From the NCBI GenBank assembly GCA_002329155.1, contig DCXY01000004.1, forward strand, positions 35,206-99,205: DNA of 64,000 bases, given 5' to 3'. Position numbers and translations under genes: made by a program. Positions 7,576 to 16,425 of the stretch are shown piece by piece. The DNA comes from Stenotrophomonas sp. UBA2124. GTDB lineage: Bacteria > Pseudomonadota > Gammaproteobacteria > Xanthomonadales > Xanthomonadaceae. The first letter of the stretch is position 1; every line of letters begins with the position of its first letter. The notes under the pieces were generated by a model. That model had not been told where the DNA came from and ran no database searches. It was given only the letters and a program-made list of their open reading frames with translations.

Positions 7576-8358
7576 ATGAAACGGACCCTGCCTTCGGCGG
7601 TACTGCTGGCCCTGCTCTCACTGGTGCCGGCACTGGCCGCCACCGGTGACAGCAGCAACAGCTACGTGCGTGTGGAAGGCAACGATTTCCGTTCGTCGGT
7701 GCGCTTCGAGGAGAGCACCCGCCTGGTGCGGGTGCCCACCTTCATGCTGATGGAACGGCCGGTGAGCAACCGCGATTTCGCCACCTTCCTGGCCCGCCAG
7801 CCACAGTGGCGCCGCGACCGCATTCCTGCGGTGTTCGCCAGCCCCGGCTATCTGGGCCACTGGCCAGATGCCGAAGGACCGGCTGCCGGGGTACAGGCCG
7901 ATGCACCGGTGGTGCATGTGAACTGGTATGCCGCCGATGCCTATTGCCGCGATCAGCAGGCGCGACTGCCAAGCTTCATCGAATGGGAGTTTGCCGCTGC
8001 CGCCGACGCCACGCGCCTGGATGCGCGCGACGACCCGGCCTGGCGCATGCGCCTGATCAGCGATGGCACCCAGCGCGCGATGGATGCGGCAGCCGATGCG
8101 GTACCCAACGCCTACGGCATCCGTGGCCTGCATGGCGCGTACTGGGAATGGACCGAGGACTTCGCCTCCCTGCTGGGCGATGGCGACCGCCGTGGCCAGC
8201 AGGACGGCGACGCACTGCGCTACTGCGGTGCAACCGCCTTGAGCTTCTACGACCCCGGCGACTACGGGGTGGTCAAACGTTTCGTACTGCTGTCCGCACT
8301 TCAACCCAACGCGACGCTCGGAAACCTTGGTTTCCGTTGCGCAAGGAGTACCCCATGA
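7576..8358 (+). CDS. nirV: NirV-like protein, formylglycine-generating-enzyme fold
   Basis: 260 residues with a signal peptide (1-21) and an SUMF1/FGE-sulfatase domain: 'FMLMERPVSNRDFATFL', 'VVHVNWYAADAYCRDQQARLPS', 'GLHGAYWEWTEDF' and the closing 'GNLGFRCARS' are standard. NirV proteins accompany nirK in many denitrifiers; their role in NirK maturation or assembly is unproven. The copper-binding cysteine pair of true formylglycine-generating enzymes (C-x4-C near the C-terminus) is not seen; only single cysteines in 'RYCGAT' and 'GFRCA' remain, so sulfatase activation is unlikely. It begins 7 bases after nirK and overlaps the Sco gene by 4 bases (ATGA), so translation is coupled. Confidence 0.85.
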   Translation: MKRTLPSAVLLALLSLVPALAATGDSSNSYVRVEGNDFRSSVRFEESTRLVRVPTFMLMERPVSNRDFATFLARQPQWRRDRIPAVFASPGYLGHWPDAEGPAAGVQADAPVVHVNWYAADAYCRDQQARLPSFIEWEFAAAADATRLDARDDPAWRMRLISDGTQRAMDAAADAVPNAYGIRGLHGAYWEWTEDFASLLGDGDRRGQQDGDALRYCGATALSFYDPGDYGVVKRFVLLSALQPNATLGNLGFRCARSTP

Positions 8359-8930
8359 AACCGCTGCACTCGTTCTACCTGCTGGCAATGGCCATGTCCG
8401 TCACCAACCTGCTGCACGCCCAGCCACTGCCGGGTGAATCGGTCTACCACCTGCATGCAACCCTGCAGGATGCCGAGGCCAGCCAGGCAACCTGGGCATC
8501 ACTGCGCGGCAAGCCGCGCGTGGTGTCGATGATCTATACCAACTGCCACTTGATGTGCCCGTTGATCGTGGAAAACGCCAAGGCCGTGCAGAAACAATTG
8601 ACACCGGATGAACGCGCACGTCTGGCGCTGACCATGGTCAGCATGGACCCGGCCCGCGACACGCCGCAGGCACTACATGAGATGGGCGAGCGCCATCGCG
8701 TTTCCGACAACTGGCAGTTCCTTGCGCCCGCACCGAACGATGTACGCGCCATCGCTGCCATGCTCGGCGTGCGTTACCGCTTCCGCGATGACGGCAGCAT
8801 CAACCACACCAGCGTGCTGATCCTGCTCGATGCCGAAGGCCGCGAGCGCGCCCGCACTGAAGTCACCACTGCCGCACCCGACCCGCAGTTCGTCGAGCAG
8901 GTCAAGGCGCTGCTCGCCGAGCCACGCTGA
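8355..8930 (+). CDS. SCO1/SenC-family copper chaperone
   Basis: 191 residues: signal peptide or N-terminal anchor (1-22) and a thioredoxin-like Sco domain. The copper ligands are present, C64-HLM-C68 and H151 ('INHTSV'), as is the 'VSMDPARDTP' segment. Sco proteins deliver or reduce copper for periplasmic cuproproteins such as oxidase CuA. Here it follows nirK and nirV and overlaps nirV by 4 bases, so loading of NirK and/or azurin is the most likely role. AAGGAG precedes the start by about 6 bases. Confidence 0.9.
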   Translation: MKPLHSFYLLAMAMSVTNLLHAQPLPGESVYHLHATLQDAEASQATWASLRGKPRVVSMIYTNCHLMCPLIVENAKAVQKQLTPDERARLALTMVSMDPARDTPQALHEMGERHRVSDNWQFLAPAPNDVRAIAAMLGVRYRFRDDGSINHTSVLILLDAEGRERARTEVTTAAPDPQFVEQVKALLAEPR

Positions 8931-8980
8931 AACAGCAGTCCTCTCCATCACTTACTTACCTCGTCACCAGGAGCAACACC

Positions 8981-9436
8981 ATGAAACTCAGCCCCGCCCT
9001 CCTCGCTCTGGCCCTGCTCGGCGCAGCAGGTGCCGCACAGGCCGCTGGCAACTGCACCATCGCACTGAAGGGCGATGACGCGATGAAGTTTGATCTCAAG
9101 GAAGTCACCGTCTCGGCCAGCTGCGCCAAGATCACGCTGGAGCTGACCCATATCGGCAAGATGCCGGTTGCCGCGATGGGCCACAACATCGTGCTCACCC
9201 GCACACCGGACATGGCCGCCGTGGTCCGCGATGGCCTGAAGGGTGGCCTGGCAAACCAGTACCTGCAGGCCGGCGACGCACGTGTGATCGCCAATACCAA
9301 CATGATTGGTGGCGGCCAGAAGGCAACAAGCAGCTTTGCCGGCAACAAGCTCACCGCCGGCGGCGACTACAGCTTCTTCTGCTCCTTCCCGGGGCACTCC
9401 ATCCTGATGAAGGGCAAGGTGAACGTCACCCGTTGA
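8981..9436 (+). CDS. azu: azurin, blue copper electron carrier
   Basis: 151 residues with a signal peptide (1-22). Mature domain shows the type 1 copper ligands H68 ('GHNIV'), C134, H139 and M143 in 'FFCSFPGHSILMKG', plus the disulfide cysteines C25 and C48. Azurin carries electrons in the periplasm and is an established donor for copper nitrite reductase. AGGAG lies 8 bases upstream of the ATG. It ends the nirK-nirV-sco-azu cluster; the 50-base gap before it leaves room for a separate promoter, but none is evident. Confidence 0.95.
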   Translation: MKLSPALLALALLGAAGAAQAAGNCTIALKGDDAMKFDLKEVTVSASCAKITLELTHIGKMPVAAMGHNIVLTRTPDMAAVVRDGLKGGLANQYLQAGDARVIANTNMIGGGQKATSSFAGNKLTAGGDYSFFCSFPGHSILMKGKVNVTR

Positions 9437-10041
9437 GTGCAGCAATGCCGGCGGGCCGGGCACGCCGCTGAGGCACTGCACCGGCAACCCTGCAGCTGGC
9501 TGTACTTGCCTGATCAGCATCGAACCTCAGTTGAGAGCCCCTCTCCTGCGTGCGGGAGAGGGGTTGGGGTGAGGGCGATGAAGAGTCAGGTGGAACCAAT
9601 GCGTTGCGGGTGGCGTCCGGAAGTGGACTTCACTCCCAAAACACCAATAGCCCCTCATCCCCCCCTTCCGGGTAGGCACCTCCCCGAAAAGGGGATTGCA
9701 GGTCCCGCAGACGGGAAAAGGAATTGATCTACGCCTTCCGGGCTCCCTGGCAGTTCGGCTGAGATTCGTCGCTGGTCAGGCTGGCCTCGGGGTAAACCCG
9801 TGGTCCCCAACCCAATCCGGTTGGCGGGGCGCTTTGCTGTGGCCATACCGCTACTGGTGCGCAACGGCCCCGGCCCAACGCACAGCGGCCACACATGCAG
9901 GGCAAAGGCCTTCCGGTAGGCAAGCCATTGCTGATGATGACAACAGGGCTGCCGAAGCCCGCTTTTCCCTGCTTTCTGCCCCCACCTTTCGCCGCGGCTG
10001 AGGCGCGCCTGTGGCTGGCAGTTGCGTTTCTGTCGCGCCGG
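9437..10041. other. intergenic stretch, no gene apparent
   Basis: About 600 bases between azurin and the next receptor. It contains the dispersed repeat copy at 9506-9725. The remainder (9726-10041) has no frame with coding character and no structural RNA that I can recognise. Confidence 0.5.
9506..9725. repeat. dispersed intergenic repeat, copy 1
   Basis: About 220 bases that recur at 30258-30475. Shared parts in order: 'ttgcctga.cagc.tcga', the hairpin CCCCTCTC..GCGTGCGGGAGAGGGG, 'ttggggtgaggg', 'cccaaaacaccaata', and 'gcaggtcccgca.acggga'. This copy has one mismatch in the hairpin stem. It lies between genes in both places, has no coding capacity and resembles the abundant miniature intergenic elements of xanthomonads. 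Confidence 0.75.
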
Positions 10042-10060
10042 AATGATATGTTATAGCATT
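10042..10060. promoter_or_regulatory. candidate Zur-type operator before the TBDR/CobN-like operon
   Basis: AATGATATGTTATAGCATT is an imperfect palindrome (14 of 19 positions self-complementary) in an otherwise GC-rich sequence, 24 bases upstream of the receptor start. It matches 15 of 19 positions of the gammaproteobacterial Zur core as I recall it (AATGTTATAATATAACATT) and fewer of the Fur 19-mer. Zinc control is therefore a real possibility; which regulator binds is inference. Confidence 0.5.
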
Positions 10061-10083
10061 GCATTTTAAAGACGGACCTCCTG

Positions 10084-12033
10084 ATGCCATCGCTCTTCAG
10101 TGCCCCCGCCCGCCAGGGCGTGCTGGCGGCCACCCTGCTGCAGGCCAGTGCAGCGGCCATTGCCGCCGACGCCAACCCCAATGCCCCCCAGCTCGACCGC
10201 GTGGTGGTCACCGCCACCGCCACCGACCGCCTGGTCAGCGATGCGCCGGCTTCGGTCAGCGTGATCACCCGCGAGCAGATCCACATGCGCCCGGTGCTGG
10301 ACCTGGCCGATGCCCTGCGCGGCACACCCGGCATCACCGTCGCCGGCATCGGCATGGGCCGGCGCGGCATCCGCGTGCGCGGCATGGACCCGGCCTATAC
10401 GCTGGTGCTGCTGGACGGGCAACGCATCAACGCCTCGCGTGACGCCATTGCCCATTCCGATTTCGACATGGGCTGGATGCCTGCCGCCGCCATCGAGCGC
10501 ATCGAGGTTGTGCGTGGGCCGATGTCCTCGCTGTATGGCTCCGAGGCGCTGGGCGGCGTGGTCAATATCATCAGCCGTGACGCCACAGATGCCTGGCAGG
10601 GCAACCTGGTCTACAACGGTGGTGTGGTTGCCGGCGGCCTGGGCGGCAACAGCGTGCAGGCGGGCGTCTATGCCGGCGGGCCGCTGCTGCGCGACACACT
10701 GAGCCTGAGCGTGTTCGGCGAACACCGGCAGAAGGACGCCACCCGTTCGGCCGCCGATGAGCGGCTGGACGAACAGGAGGCGCGCCGGGTCAACACCGGA
10801 CGCGTGGTACTGGGCTGGACGCCGGACGAGCAGCAGCGCATCCAGCTCTCGCACCTGCAGGGCACCGAGTGGCGCAGCCGCCATGCGCTGCAGACCGGTG
10901 CACGGCCGTATGTGTACGAAACGGTTGATGACATCGACCGCCGCCAGACCACGCTGGCGCACGACGGCACCTGGAGCTGGGGCCAGACCCGCATCAACGC
11001 CTACCGCAGCACGCTGGACCGCAGCAATCGCCGCGACCTGGGCGAGGCCACCCGCCCGCAGCACCTCACCGATGACATCGTCGATGGCCGCGCCACGCTG
11101 GAGGCCGGCAAGCACCGCATCAGTGCCGGTGGCGAATGGCGCCGCGAGCAGCTGCAGGATGCATCGGCATCGCGCTCGGGGCACCTGCAATCCATCCAGA
11201 CAGCGGTGTGCGTGCAGGATGAAATCCAGCTCATGCCCGAGCTGTCACTGGTGGTTGGCAACCGTGCCGATCATCACTCGCGTTTTGGCTGGCACCACAG
11301 CCCGCGCGGTTACCTGGTCTGGCACCTCAATGATGCCTTCACCCTCAAGGGTGGCGCCGGCAGTGGTTTCAAGGCCCCCAGCCTGAAGCAGCTCTCGCCG
11401 GAGTATTCGGCCACGGCGGGCGGCGGCCGCTTCACCATCGTCGGCAACCCGCTGCTCAGGCCGGAAAAGAACACCAGCCAGGAGCTGTCCGCGGCATGGC
11501 AGCAGAATGGCGGGTCGCTGCAGGCCACCGTGTTCCAGAACAATCTGGAAGACCTGATCCAGACCGTGTGCGTGCGCGACTGCGGTGGCCGCGAGCTGCG
11601 CAACTACACCAACATCGCCCGCGCGCGCATCCGTGGCGTGGAGCTGGCCGGTACCCTGCCACTGGGCAACGGCCTGCTGCTTGAAGCGAACTTCAGCTGG
11701 CTGGACGCCGAAGACCAGCAGAAGCACCAGCCGCTGACCGAGCGCCCGCGCCGCAGCGCCGGTGCCAACCTCAGCTGGGAGCATGGCCCGCTGCAGGCCG
11801 CGCTGCGCGGCGAGTACATCGGCCCACAGAAGCAGTCCGCCGGCACCGGGCAGGTCACCCTGCCGCAGTACACACTGCTGTCGCTGGATACGCGCTGGGC
11901 CATCAGCTCCCGGCTCAACCTGGTGCTGGGCGTGGACAACCTGGCCAACAAGCGGCTGGACGAAGGCAGCGCGCTCTACCCCTATCCTGAAACCGGCCGC
12001 TACGTGCATGCCGGCATCGACCTGGCGTTCTGA
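10084..12033 (+). CDS. TonB-dependent receptor heading the CobN-like operon
   Basis: 649-residue outer-membrane receptor. Signal peptide about 1-28, TonB box-like 'LDRVVVTATATDR', plug with 'RGIRVRGMDPAYTLVLLDG' and 'IERIEVVRGPMSSLYGSEALGGVVNI' split over residues about 100-160, and a barrel ending in 'HAGIDLAF'. It is the BtuB/CirA/HmuR size class. 'GFKAPSLKQL' and 'GNPLLRPE' correspond to the FRAP and NPNL motifs of heme receptors, but no histidine lies between them, so classical heme ligation is not supported. It precedes the CobN-like gene by only 2 bases and the ExbB-like and DUF2149 genes follow, so these four should act on one substrate: a tetrapyrrole, corrinoid or metal complex. Confidence 0.88.
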   Translation: MPSLFSAPARQGVLAATLLQASAAAIAADANPNAPQLDRVVVTATATDRLVSDAPASVSVITREQIHMRPVLDLADALRGTPGITVAGIGMGRRGIRVRGMDPAYTLVLLDGQRINASRDAIAHSDFDMGWMPAAAIERIEVVRGPMSSLYGSEALGGVVNIISRDATDAWQGNLVYNGGVVAGGLGGNSVQAGVYAGGPLLRDTLSLSVFGEHRQKDATRSAADERLDEQEARRVNTGRVVLGWTPDEQQRIQLSHLQGTEWRSRHALQTGARPYVYETVDDIDRRQTTLAHDGTWSWGQTRINAYRSTLDRSNRRDLGEATRPQHLTDDIVDGRATLEAGKHRISAGGEWRREQLQDASASRSGHLQSIQTAVCVQDEIQLMPELSLVVGNRADHHSRFGWHHSPRGYLVWHLNDAFTLKGGAGSGFKAPSLKQLSPEYSATAGGGRFTIVGNPLLRPEKNTSQELSAAWQQNGGSLQATVFQNNLEDLIQTVCVRDCGGRELRNYTNIARARIRGVELAGTLPLGNGLLLEANFSWLDAEDQQKHQPLTERPRRSAGANLSWEHGPLQAALRGEYIGPQKQSAGTGQVTLPQYTLLSLDTRWAISSRLNLVLGVDNLANKRLDEGSALYPYPETGRYVHAGIDLAF

Positions 12034-12035
12034 GC

Positions 12036-15000
12036 ATGCGCCTGCTGCTGTTGCTGTCGTTGCTGGTGATGGCGGTGCTGCCCGCGCAGGCGGCACCGCT
12101 GCGCGTGGTGGTGCTGAGCACCGATTTCGTGATGCCGGCCAAGATCAACGCGCTTGATGCCATCGGCCAGGCCGGGGATGTCCACTTCACCCATCAACTC
12201 GCTGCGGCGGGCCAGCCGCTGCCGCCGCAGTGGCTGCAGGGCGTGGACCTGGTGCTGCTGGACACACCCCGGCCCGCGGATGTGGAGCAGCTCCAGGCCG
12301 TTGCCGCGCCACAGCTGGACACTGCCGCCACGCCGTGGGTCCGCATCGGCGGCGGCCCAACTGCGCATGGCAACCTGCAACCCGCGCAGGCAGCGCGCAT
12401 TGCCGGCTACTACGGCAACGGCGGCCGGGCCAACTACCGCACGCTGGTACGCTGGCTGCAGGCTTGGCATGCCGGCGCGCCCGTGGACAGCCTGCCCGCA
12501 CCGCAGCTCATGGGGGCCAGCGGTTTCTACGCGGGGCCGGATGCGCCGCTGCTGGCAGACGCGCAGGCACTGCAGGCGCACTGGCAGCAGCAGGGCGCCA
12601 GCGCGCGGCCGAAGGTGGCGGTCATCATCGCCGCAGGCACGATAGGTTCGCTGCAGACGCAGGTGCTCGATGCACTGATCGCCTCTGGCCACCGCCGTGG
12701 GCTGGAGGTGTTCGGCACCTGGTTCGACCAGCAGCGCGATGATGGCCTGCGCGCCGCGCTTGAAGGCATCGAGGTGGCCGCCGTGGTCAACCTTACCCAC
12801 CTGCAGAACGGCAAGGGCCGCAGTGCCGATTTCAGCGCGCTGGATGTACCGGTCATCCAGTCGCTCAACCACTGCCAGGGCAATGTCGCGCAATGGCGTG
12901 CGGCCACCAGTGGCGTGCCCATGCCGCTGCTGGCAACCTTCGTCGCGCTGCCCGAAGGCTGGGGCGTGATCGACCCCATCGTGCTCTCGGCCAACGAAGG
13001 CGGCGCCACGCTGCCAATAGCCGAGCAGGTCCAGGCCCTGACCGGCAAGCTGGAGCGCATCGCACGGCTGCGCAGCCGCCCTGCCGCCGACAAGCACCTG
13101 GCGTTGTTGTTCTGGAACTCACCCGATGGCGAAAAGAACCTCTCGGCCTCCAACCTCAACGTGCCGCGCAGCATCGCCAGCATGCTGCCCAGGCTGGCCG
13201 CCGCCGGCTACCGGGTGCGCAGCGAGGACGAGGCCGCGCTCATCGAACAGGCACAGGCACTGCTGGGCGGCTACTACCGGCCGCAGACCCTGGACACGCT
13301 GCTCAAGCGTGACCTGGCAGTGGCCTTCCCTGTCGCCCGCTACCAGCAATGGCTGGCGCAGTTGCCCGAGCCGCGCCGCAGGGAGCTGGTCGAACAATGG
13401 GGCGACCCCGCGCAGCACCCTGCCGTGCGCCGCATCGGTGGCACGCCCAGCTTCATCCTGCCGCGCCTGCAACTGGGCAACCTGCTGCTGATGCCGCAGC
13501 CACCGCGCGCCGGGCAGGTGGGCCAGGCCACGCATGACATGGCATCGGTACCCAGCCACTACTACCTGGCCGCCTACCTGTACCTGCGCGAAAGCTGGAA
13601 GGCCGATGCCTTCATCCACTTCGGCACCCATGGCACCCAGGAATGGACCCCCGGCAAGGACCGCGGCCTGTGGGCCGGCGACTACCCGTGGCTGGCGGTG
13701 GGCGATGTGCCGGTGTTCTACCCCTACATACAGGACAACGTGGGCGAAGCCATCCAGGCCAAGCGCCGTGGCCGCGCGGTGATCATCAGCCACCAGACAC
13801 CGGCATTCGCACCATCGGGCCTGTACGACGAGCTGCGCGACATGCACCAGCTCATCCACGAGTACCAGCAACTGGATGACGGCCCGGTGCGTGATGCCAC
13901 CGCCACGCAGCTGCAGGACATGGCACGCAAGGCCGGCATTGCCGGCGACATGGGCTGGAACGCAGTGGACATGCAGACCCGCTTTCCGGCCTTCCTGCTG
14001 GCCCTGCACGATCACCTGCATGCACTGGCGCGGCGCCAGCTGCCGCTGGGCCTGCATACCTTCGGCGAGCCGGCAGGTGCCGACGAGCGCCTGCTGACGG
14101 TGATGCAGCAGCTTGGCCCGGCCTATCTGCGCGCACTCGGCCTGGACCCGGAGGAAGCCAACGCCGGCAGTGCGCAGGACATACGCGCCGCGCCGCCATT
14201 CCAGACGCTGCACCGCTACCTGCGCGGCGGTGCCGACATTGAACAGGCCACTTCCCAGGCACTGCGCACCCAGCTGCAGCGCGCGCAGATACTGGATGCC
14301 GCGCTCACCGATACCCAGGAGATGGAGTCATTGCTGCACGGCCTGGCCGGTGGCCATGTGCTGCCGGGTGCGGGCGGCGACCCGGTGCGTTCGCCCGAGG
14401 TGCGCAGCGGCCGCAACCTCTACGCCTTCGAGCCGGACCGCATCCCCACCCGTGCCGCCTTTGAAAGCGGCCGCGTGGCACTGGATCAACTGATCGCCGC
14501 CTACCGTGACGAACACGGTGGCGTGCCCCCTGAAAAGCTCGCCATCAGCCTGTGGTCGGGCGAGGCCATCCGCCACATGGGTGTGCTCGAAGCCCAGGTA
14601 CTGCACGCCATGGGCCTGCGCCCGCGCTGGGACGAGGCCGGCAAGGTGGTGGCACTGGATATCGTGCCCGATGCCGAACTCACCCAGCCGCGCATCGACG
14701 TGGTGGTGCAGGCCACCAGCGTCTACCGCGACCAGTTCGACCCCTTCATGCGTCTGCTGGCCGACGCGGTTGCCCGGCTGTCGCAGCTCCCGGCCACCCG
14801 CAACAACCCCATCGCCCGCAACACCGAGGCCCTGCGCCAGACCCTGCGCCAGCGTGGTGTTGACGATGACAGGGCGCTGGCGTTGGCGCAGCTGCGCATC
14901 TTCAGCAACTCGCCCGGCAACTACGGCAGCGGCCTCAACCATGCCGTGCTGGAGCGTGCCGAGGGTGCGGCCAAGAGCGATGCCGCGCTCGCCAATGGCT

Positions 15001-15938
15001 TCCTGGAACGCCTGCAGTACGGCTACGACGCACACGGCAAGGTGCAGACACTGGCCGGGGGCAACCTCTTCGCCGAACAGCTGCACGGCGTGCAGGCCGC
15101 AGTGCTGGCGCGCTCATCCAATCTGCATGGCCTGTTGAGCACCGACCATCCGTTCGAGTACCTGGGTGGCCTGGCATTGGCGGTACGCCATCTCGATGGC
15201 AGCACACCCGCACTCTATGTCTCGGACCTGCGCCAGAACACACCGGCCACGCGCGGCGCCACCCGGTTCCTGGCCGATGAACTGCGCAGCGGCATGCTCA
15301 ACCCGCAGTGGATCGATGCCATGAAACAGGAGGGCTATGCCGGCACCCTGTCGGTGCTCAAGACCACCGACAACCTGTTCGGTTGGCAGGTCACCGACCC
15401 GGGCAGCGTGCGCGCCGAGCAGTGGCAGGCAGTGCATGACACCTATGTGCGCGACATACGCAACCGGGGCATCGCGCAGTGGTTCGAGCAGCACAACCCC
15501 ACCGCGCAGATGCAGTTGATAAAGCGGCTGCAGGAAGCCATCAGCCGTGGCTACTGGGAGGCCGACACGCAGACCCGCGACGATCTGCAGCAACGCCTGC
15601 AGGGACTGGAGGCGGCGGCATCGGCAGACTCGCCGGCTCCGCCGCAGCCACAGGCACAGGCCACGGCTTTGGCCAACACGCACGCAGCGGCAGGCTTCGG
15701 CCTGCAGTCAGCCAGCGCCGCACCCGCACCTGCAGCCAGCCCGGCTACGGCAGCGGCCGCCGCTTCACCTGCCAGCGCCGCCCGGCCGCCTCCCGTGCGT
15801 GGCCGCGTCATGCGCAAGCTCGAAGCCCCGCCGCCGGCGCAAGGCCAACACACCCTGCTGGCCGTGCTTGCCCTGCTGCTGCTCACCGGCCTGGGTGCCT
15901 GGCTGCAGGGCCGCAGCACTTCCCTCCGCTCACCTTGA
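12036..15938 (+). CDS. exported, membrane-anchored CobN/HmuS-like chelatase
   Basis: 1300 residues. CobN family motifs are clear: 'HFGTHGTQEWTPGK' with H528 and H532, 'SHYYLAAYLYLRESW', 'TDHPFEYLGGLALAVR' and 'MLNPQWIDAMKQEGY'. Unlike cytoplasmic cobaltochelatase CobN it begins with a signal peptide (1-20, '...LPAQAA') and ends with a Pro/Ala-rich linker (about 1190-1265) and one hydrophobic helix (about 1272-1291), so the chelatase domain should be periplasmic and tethered to the inner membrane. No CobS/CobT or ChlI/ChlD AAA+ partner is nearby. The receptor, ExbB-like and DUF2149 neighbours match the HmuR-S-U-V arrangement of Bacteroidota, in which HmuS has been linked to removing metal from heme. 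Dechelation of an imported metal-tetrapyrrole is the inferred role; cobalt insertion for B12 is unlikely. Confidence 0.88.
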   Translation: MRLLLLLSLLVMAVLPAQAAPLRVVVLSTDFVMPAKINALDAIGQAGDVHFTHQLAAAGQPLPPQWLQGVDLVLLDTPRPADVEQLQAVAAPQLDTAATPWVRIGGGPTAHGNLQPAQAARIAGYYGNGGRANYRTLVRWLQAWHAGAPVDSLPAPQLMGASGFYAGPDAPLLADAQALQAHWQQQGASARPKVAVIIAAGTIGSLQTQVLDALIASGHRRGLEVFGTWFDQQRDDGLRAALEGIEVAAVVNLTHLQNGKGRSADFSALDVPVIQSLNHCQGNVAQWRAATSGVPMPLLATFVALPEGWGVIDPIVLSANEGGATLPIAEQVQALTGKLERIARLRSRPAADKHLALLFWNSPDGEKNLSASNLNVPRSIASMLPRLAAAGYRVRSEDEAALIEQAQALLGGYYRPQTLDTLLKRDLAVAFPVARYQQWLAQLPEPRRRELVEQWGDPAQHPAVRRIGGTPSFILPRLQLGNLLLMPQPPRAGQVGQATHDMASVPSHYYLAAYLYLRESWKADAFIHFGTHGTQEWTPGKDRGLWAGDYPWLAVGDVPVFYPYIQDNVGEAIQAKRRGRAVIISHQTPAFAPSGLYDELRDMHQLIHEYQQLDDGPVRDATATQLQDMARKAGIAGDMGWNAVDMQTRFPAFLLALHDHLHALARRQLPLGLHTFGEPAGADERLLTVMQQLGPAYLRALGLDPEEANAGSAQDIRAAPPFQTLHRYLRGGADIEQATSQALRTQLQRAQILDAALTDTQEMESLLHGLAGGHVLPGAGGDPVRSPEVRSGRNLYAFEPDRIPTRAAFESGRVALDQLIAAYRDEHGGVPPEKLAISLWSGEAIRHMGVLEAQVLHAMGLRPRWDEAGKVVALDIVPDAELTQPRIDVVVQATSVYRDQFDPFMRLLADAVARLSQLPATRNNPIARNTEALRQTLRQRGVDDDRALALAQLRIFSNSPGNYGSGLNHAVLERAEGAAKSDAALANGFLERLQYGYDAHGKVQTLAGGNLFAEQLHGVQAAVLARSSNLHGLLSTDHPFEYLGGLALAVRHLDGSTPALYVSDLRQNTPATRGATRFLADELRSGMLNPQWIDAMKQEGYAGTLSVLKTTDNLFGWQVTDPGSVRAEQWQAVHDTYVRDIRNRGIAQWFEQHNPTAQMQLIKRLQEAISRGYWEADTQTRDDLQQRLQGLEAAASADSPAPPQPQAQATALANTHAAAGFGLQSASAAPAPAASPATAAAAASPASAARPPPVRGRVMRKLEAPPPAQGQHTLLAVLALLLLTGLGAWLQGRSTSLRSP

Positions 15939-15951
15939 ACGAAGCATCGCA

Positions 15952-16425
15952 ATGAATTCACTGGAATCCACGCTCTACAACGTCTCGCACCTGTTCCTGA
16001 TGCCGGTACTGCTGTTGATCCTGCTCGCGCTGGGCTACGCCTTCATCACACTCGGCGCCTTCCTGTGGGAGGCGCTGCAACGACGGCTCGGCCGCCACCG
16101 GCCGGTGCTGCTGGCCTGGCAGGCCCGCTACGGCGGCACCAGCGATGATCTGCAGCTGTGCATCCTCAAGCGCCTGGAATGGCTGCGCATCGTCTCGCGC
16201 ACCGCGCCCATGCTGGGGCTGGTCGCAACGATGATCCCCATGGGCCCTGCCCTGCTCGCACTCACCCGCAGCGATGCGCAGGGCGTTGGCGAGAACATGG
16301 TGGTGGCCTTCTCATCGGTGATCCTGGCACTGGTGGCGGCCAGCCTCACCTTCGTCATCCTCACCGTGCGCCGCCGCTGGCTGCTGCAGGAGCTGCGCCA
16401 GTTCGAGCAGCAGGGGGCCTGCTGA
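15952..16425 (+). CDS. MotA/TolQ/ExbB-family proton channel protein (HmuU-like)
   Basis: 157 residues, three helices: about 10-38, 82-102 and 113-138. The segment 'TAPMLGLVATMIPMGPALLAL' is the diagnostic TolQ/ExbB stretch ('xxPxLGLxGTVxGM'). It is shorter than canonical ExbB and has a small cytoplasmic loop between helices 1 and 2. It starts 13 bases after the CobN-like stop and overlaps the next gene by one base (TGATG). A complete separate ExbB-ExbD-TonB set exists at 44-46 kb, so this one is probably dedicated to its own operon. Confidence 0.88.
   Translation: MNSLESTLYNVSHLFLMPVLLLILLALGYAFITLGAFLWEALQRRLGRHRPVLLAWQARYGGTSDDLQLCILKRLEWLRIVSRTAPMLGLVATMIPMGPALLALTRSDAQGVGENMVVAFSSVILALVAASLTFVILTVRRRWLLQELRQFEQQGAC

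Noticed and set aside
10042..10060. Fur box upstream of the CobN-like operon
   Set aside because: Best alignment to the Fur 19-mer gives about half of the positions, clearly worse than the Zur core match.
12036..15938. Cobaltochelatase for cobalamin biosynthesis
   Set aside because: No other cob genes are nearby, and the signal peptide plus C-terminal anchor are inconsistent with the cytoplasmic B12 enzyme.
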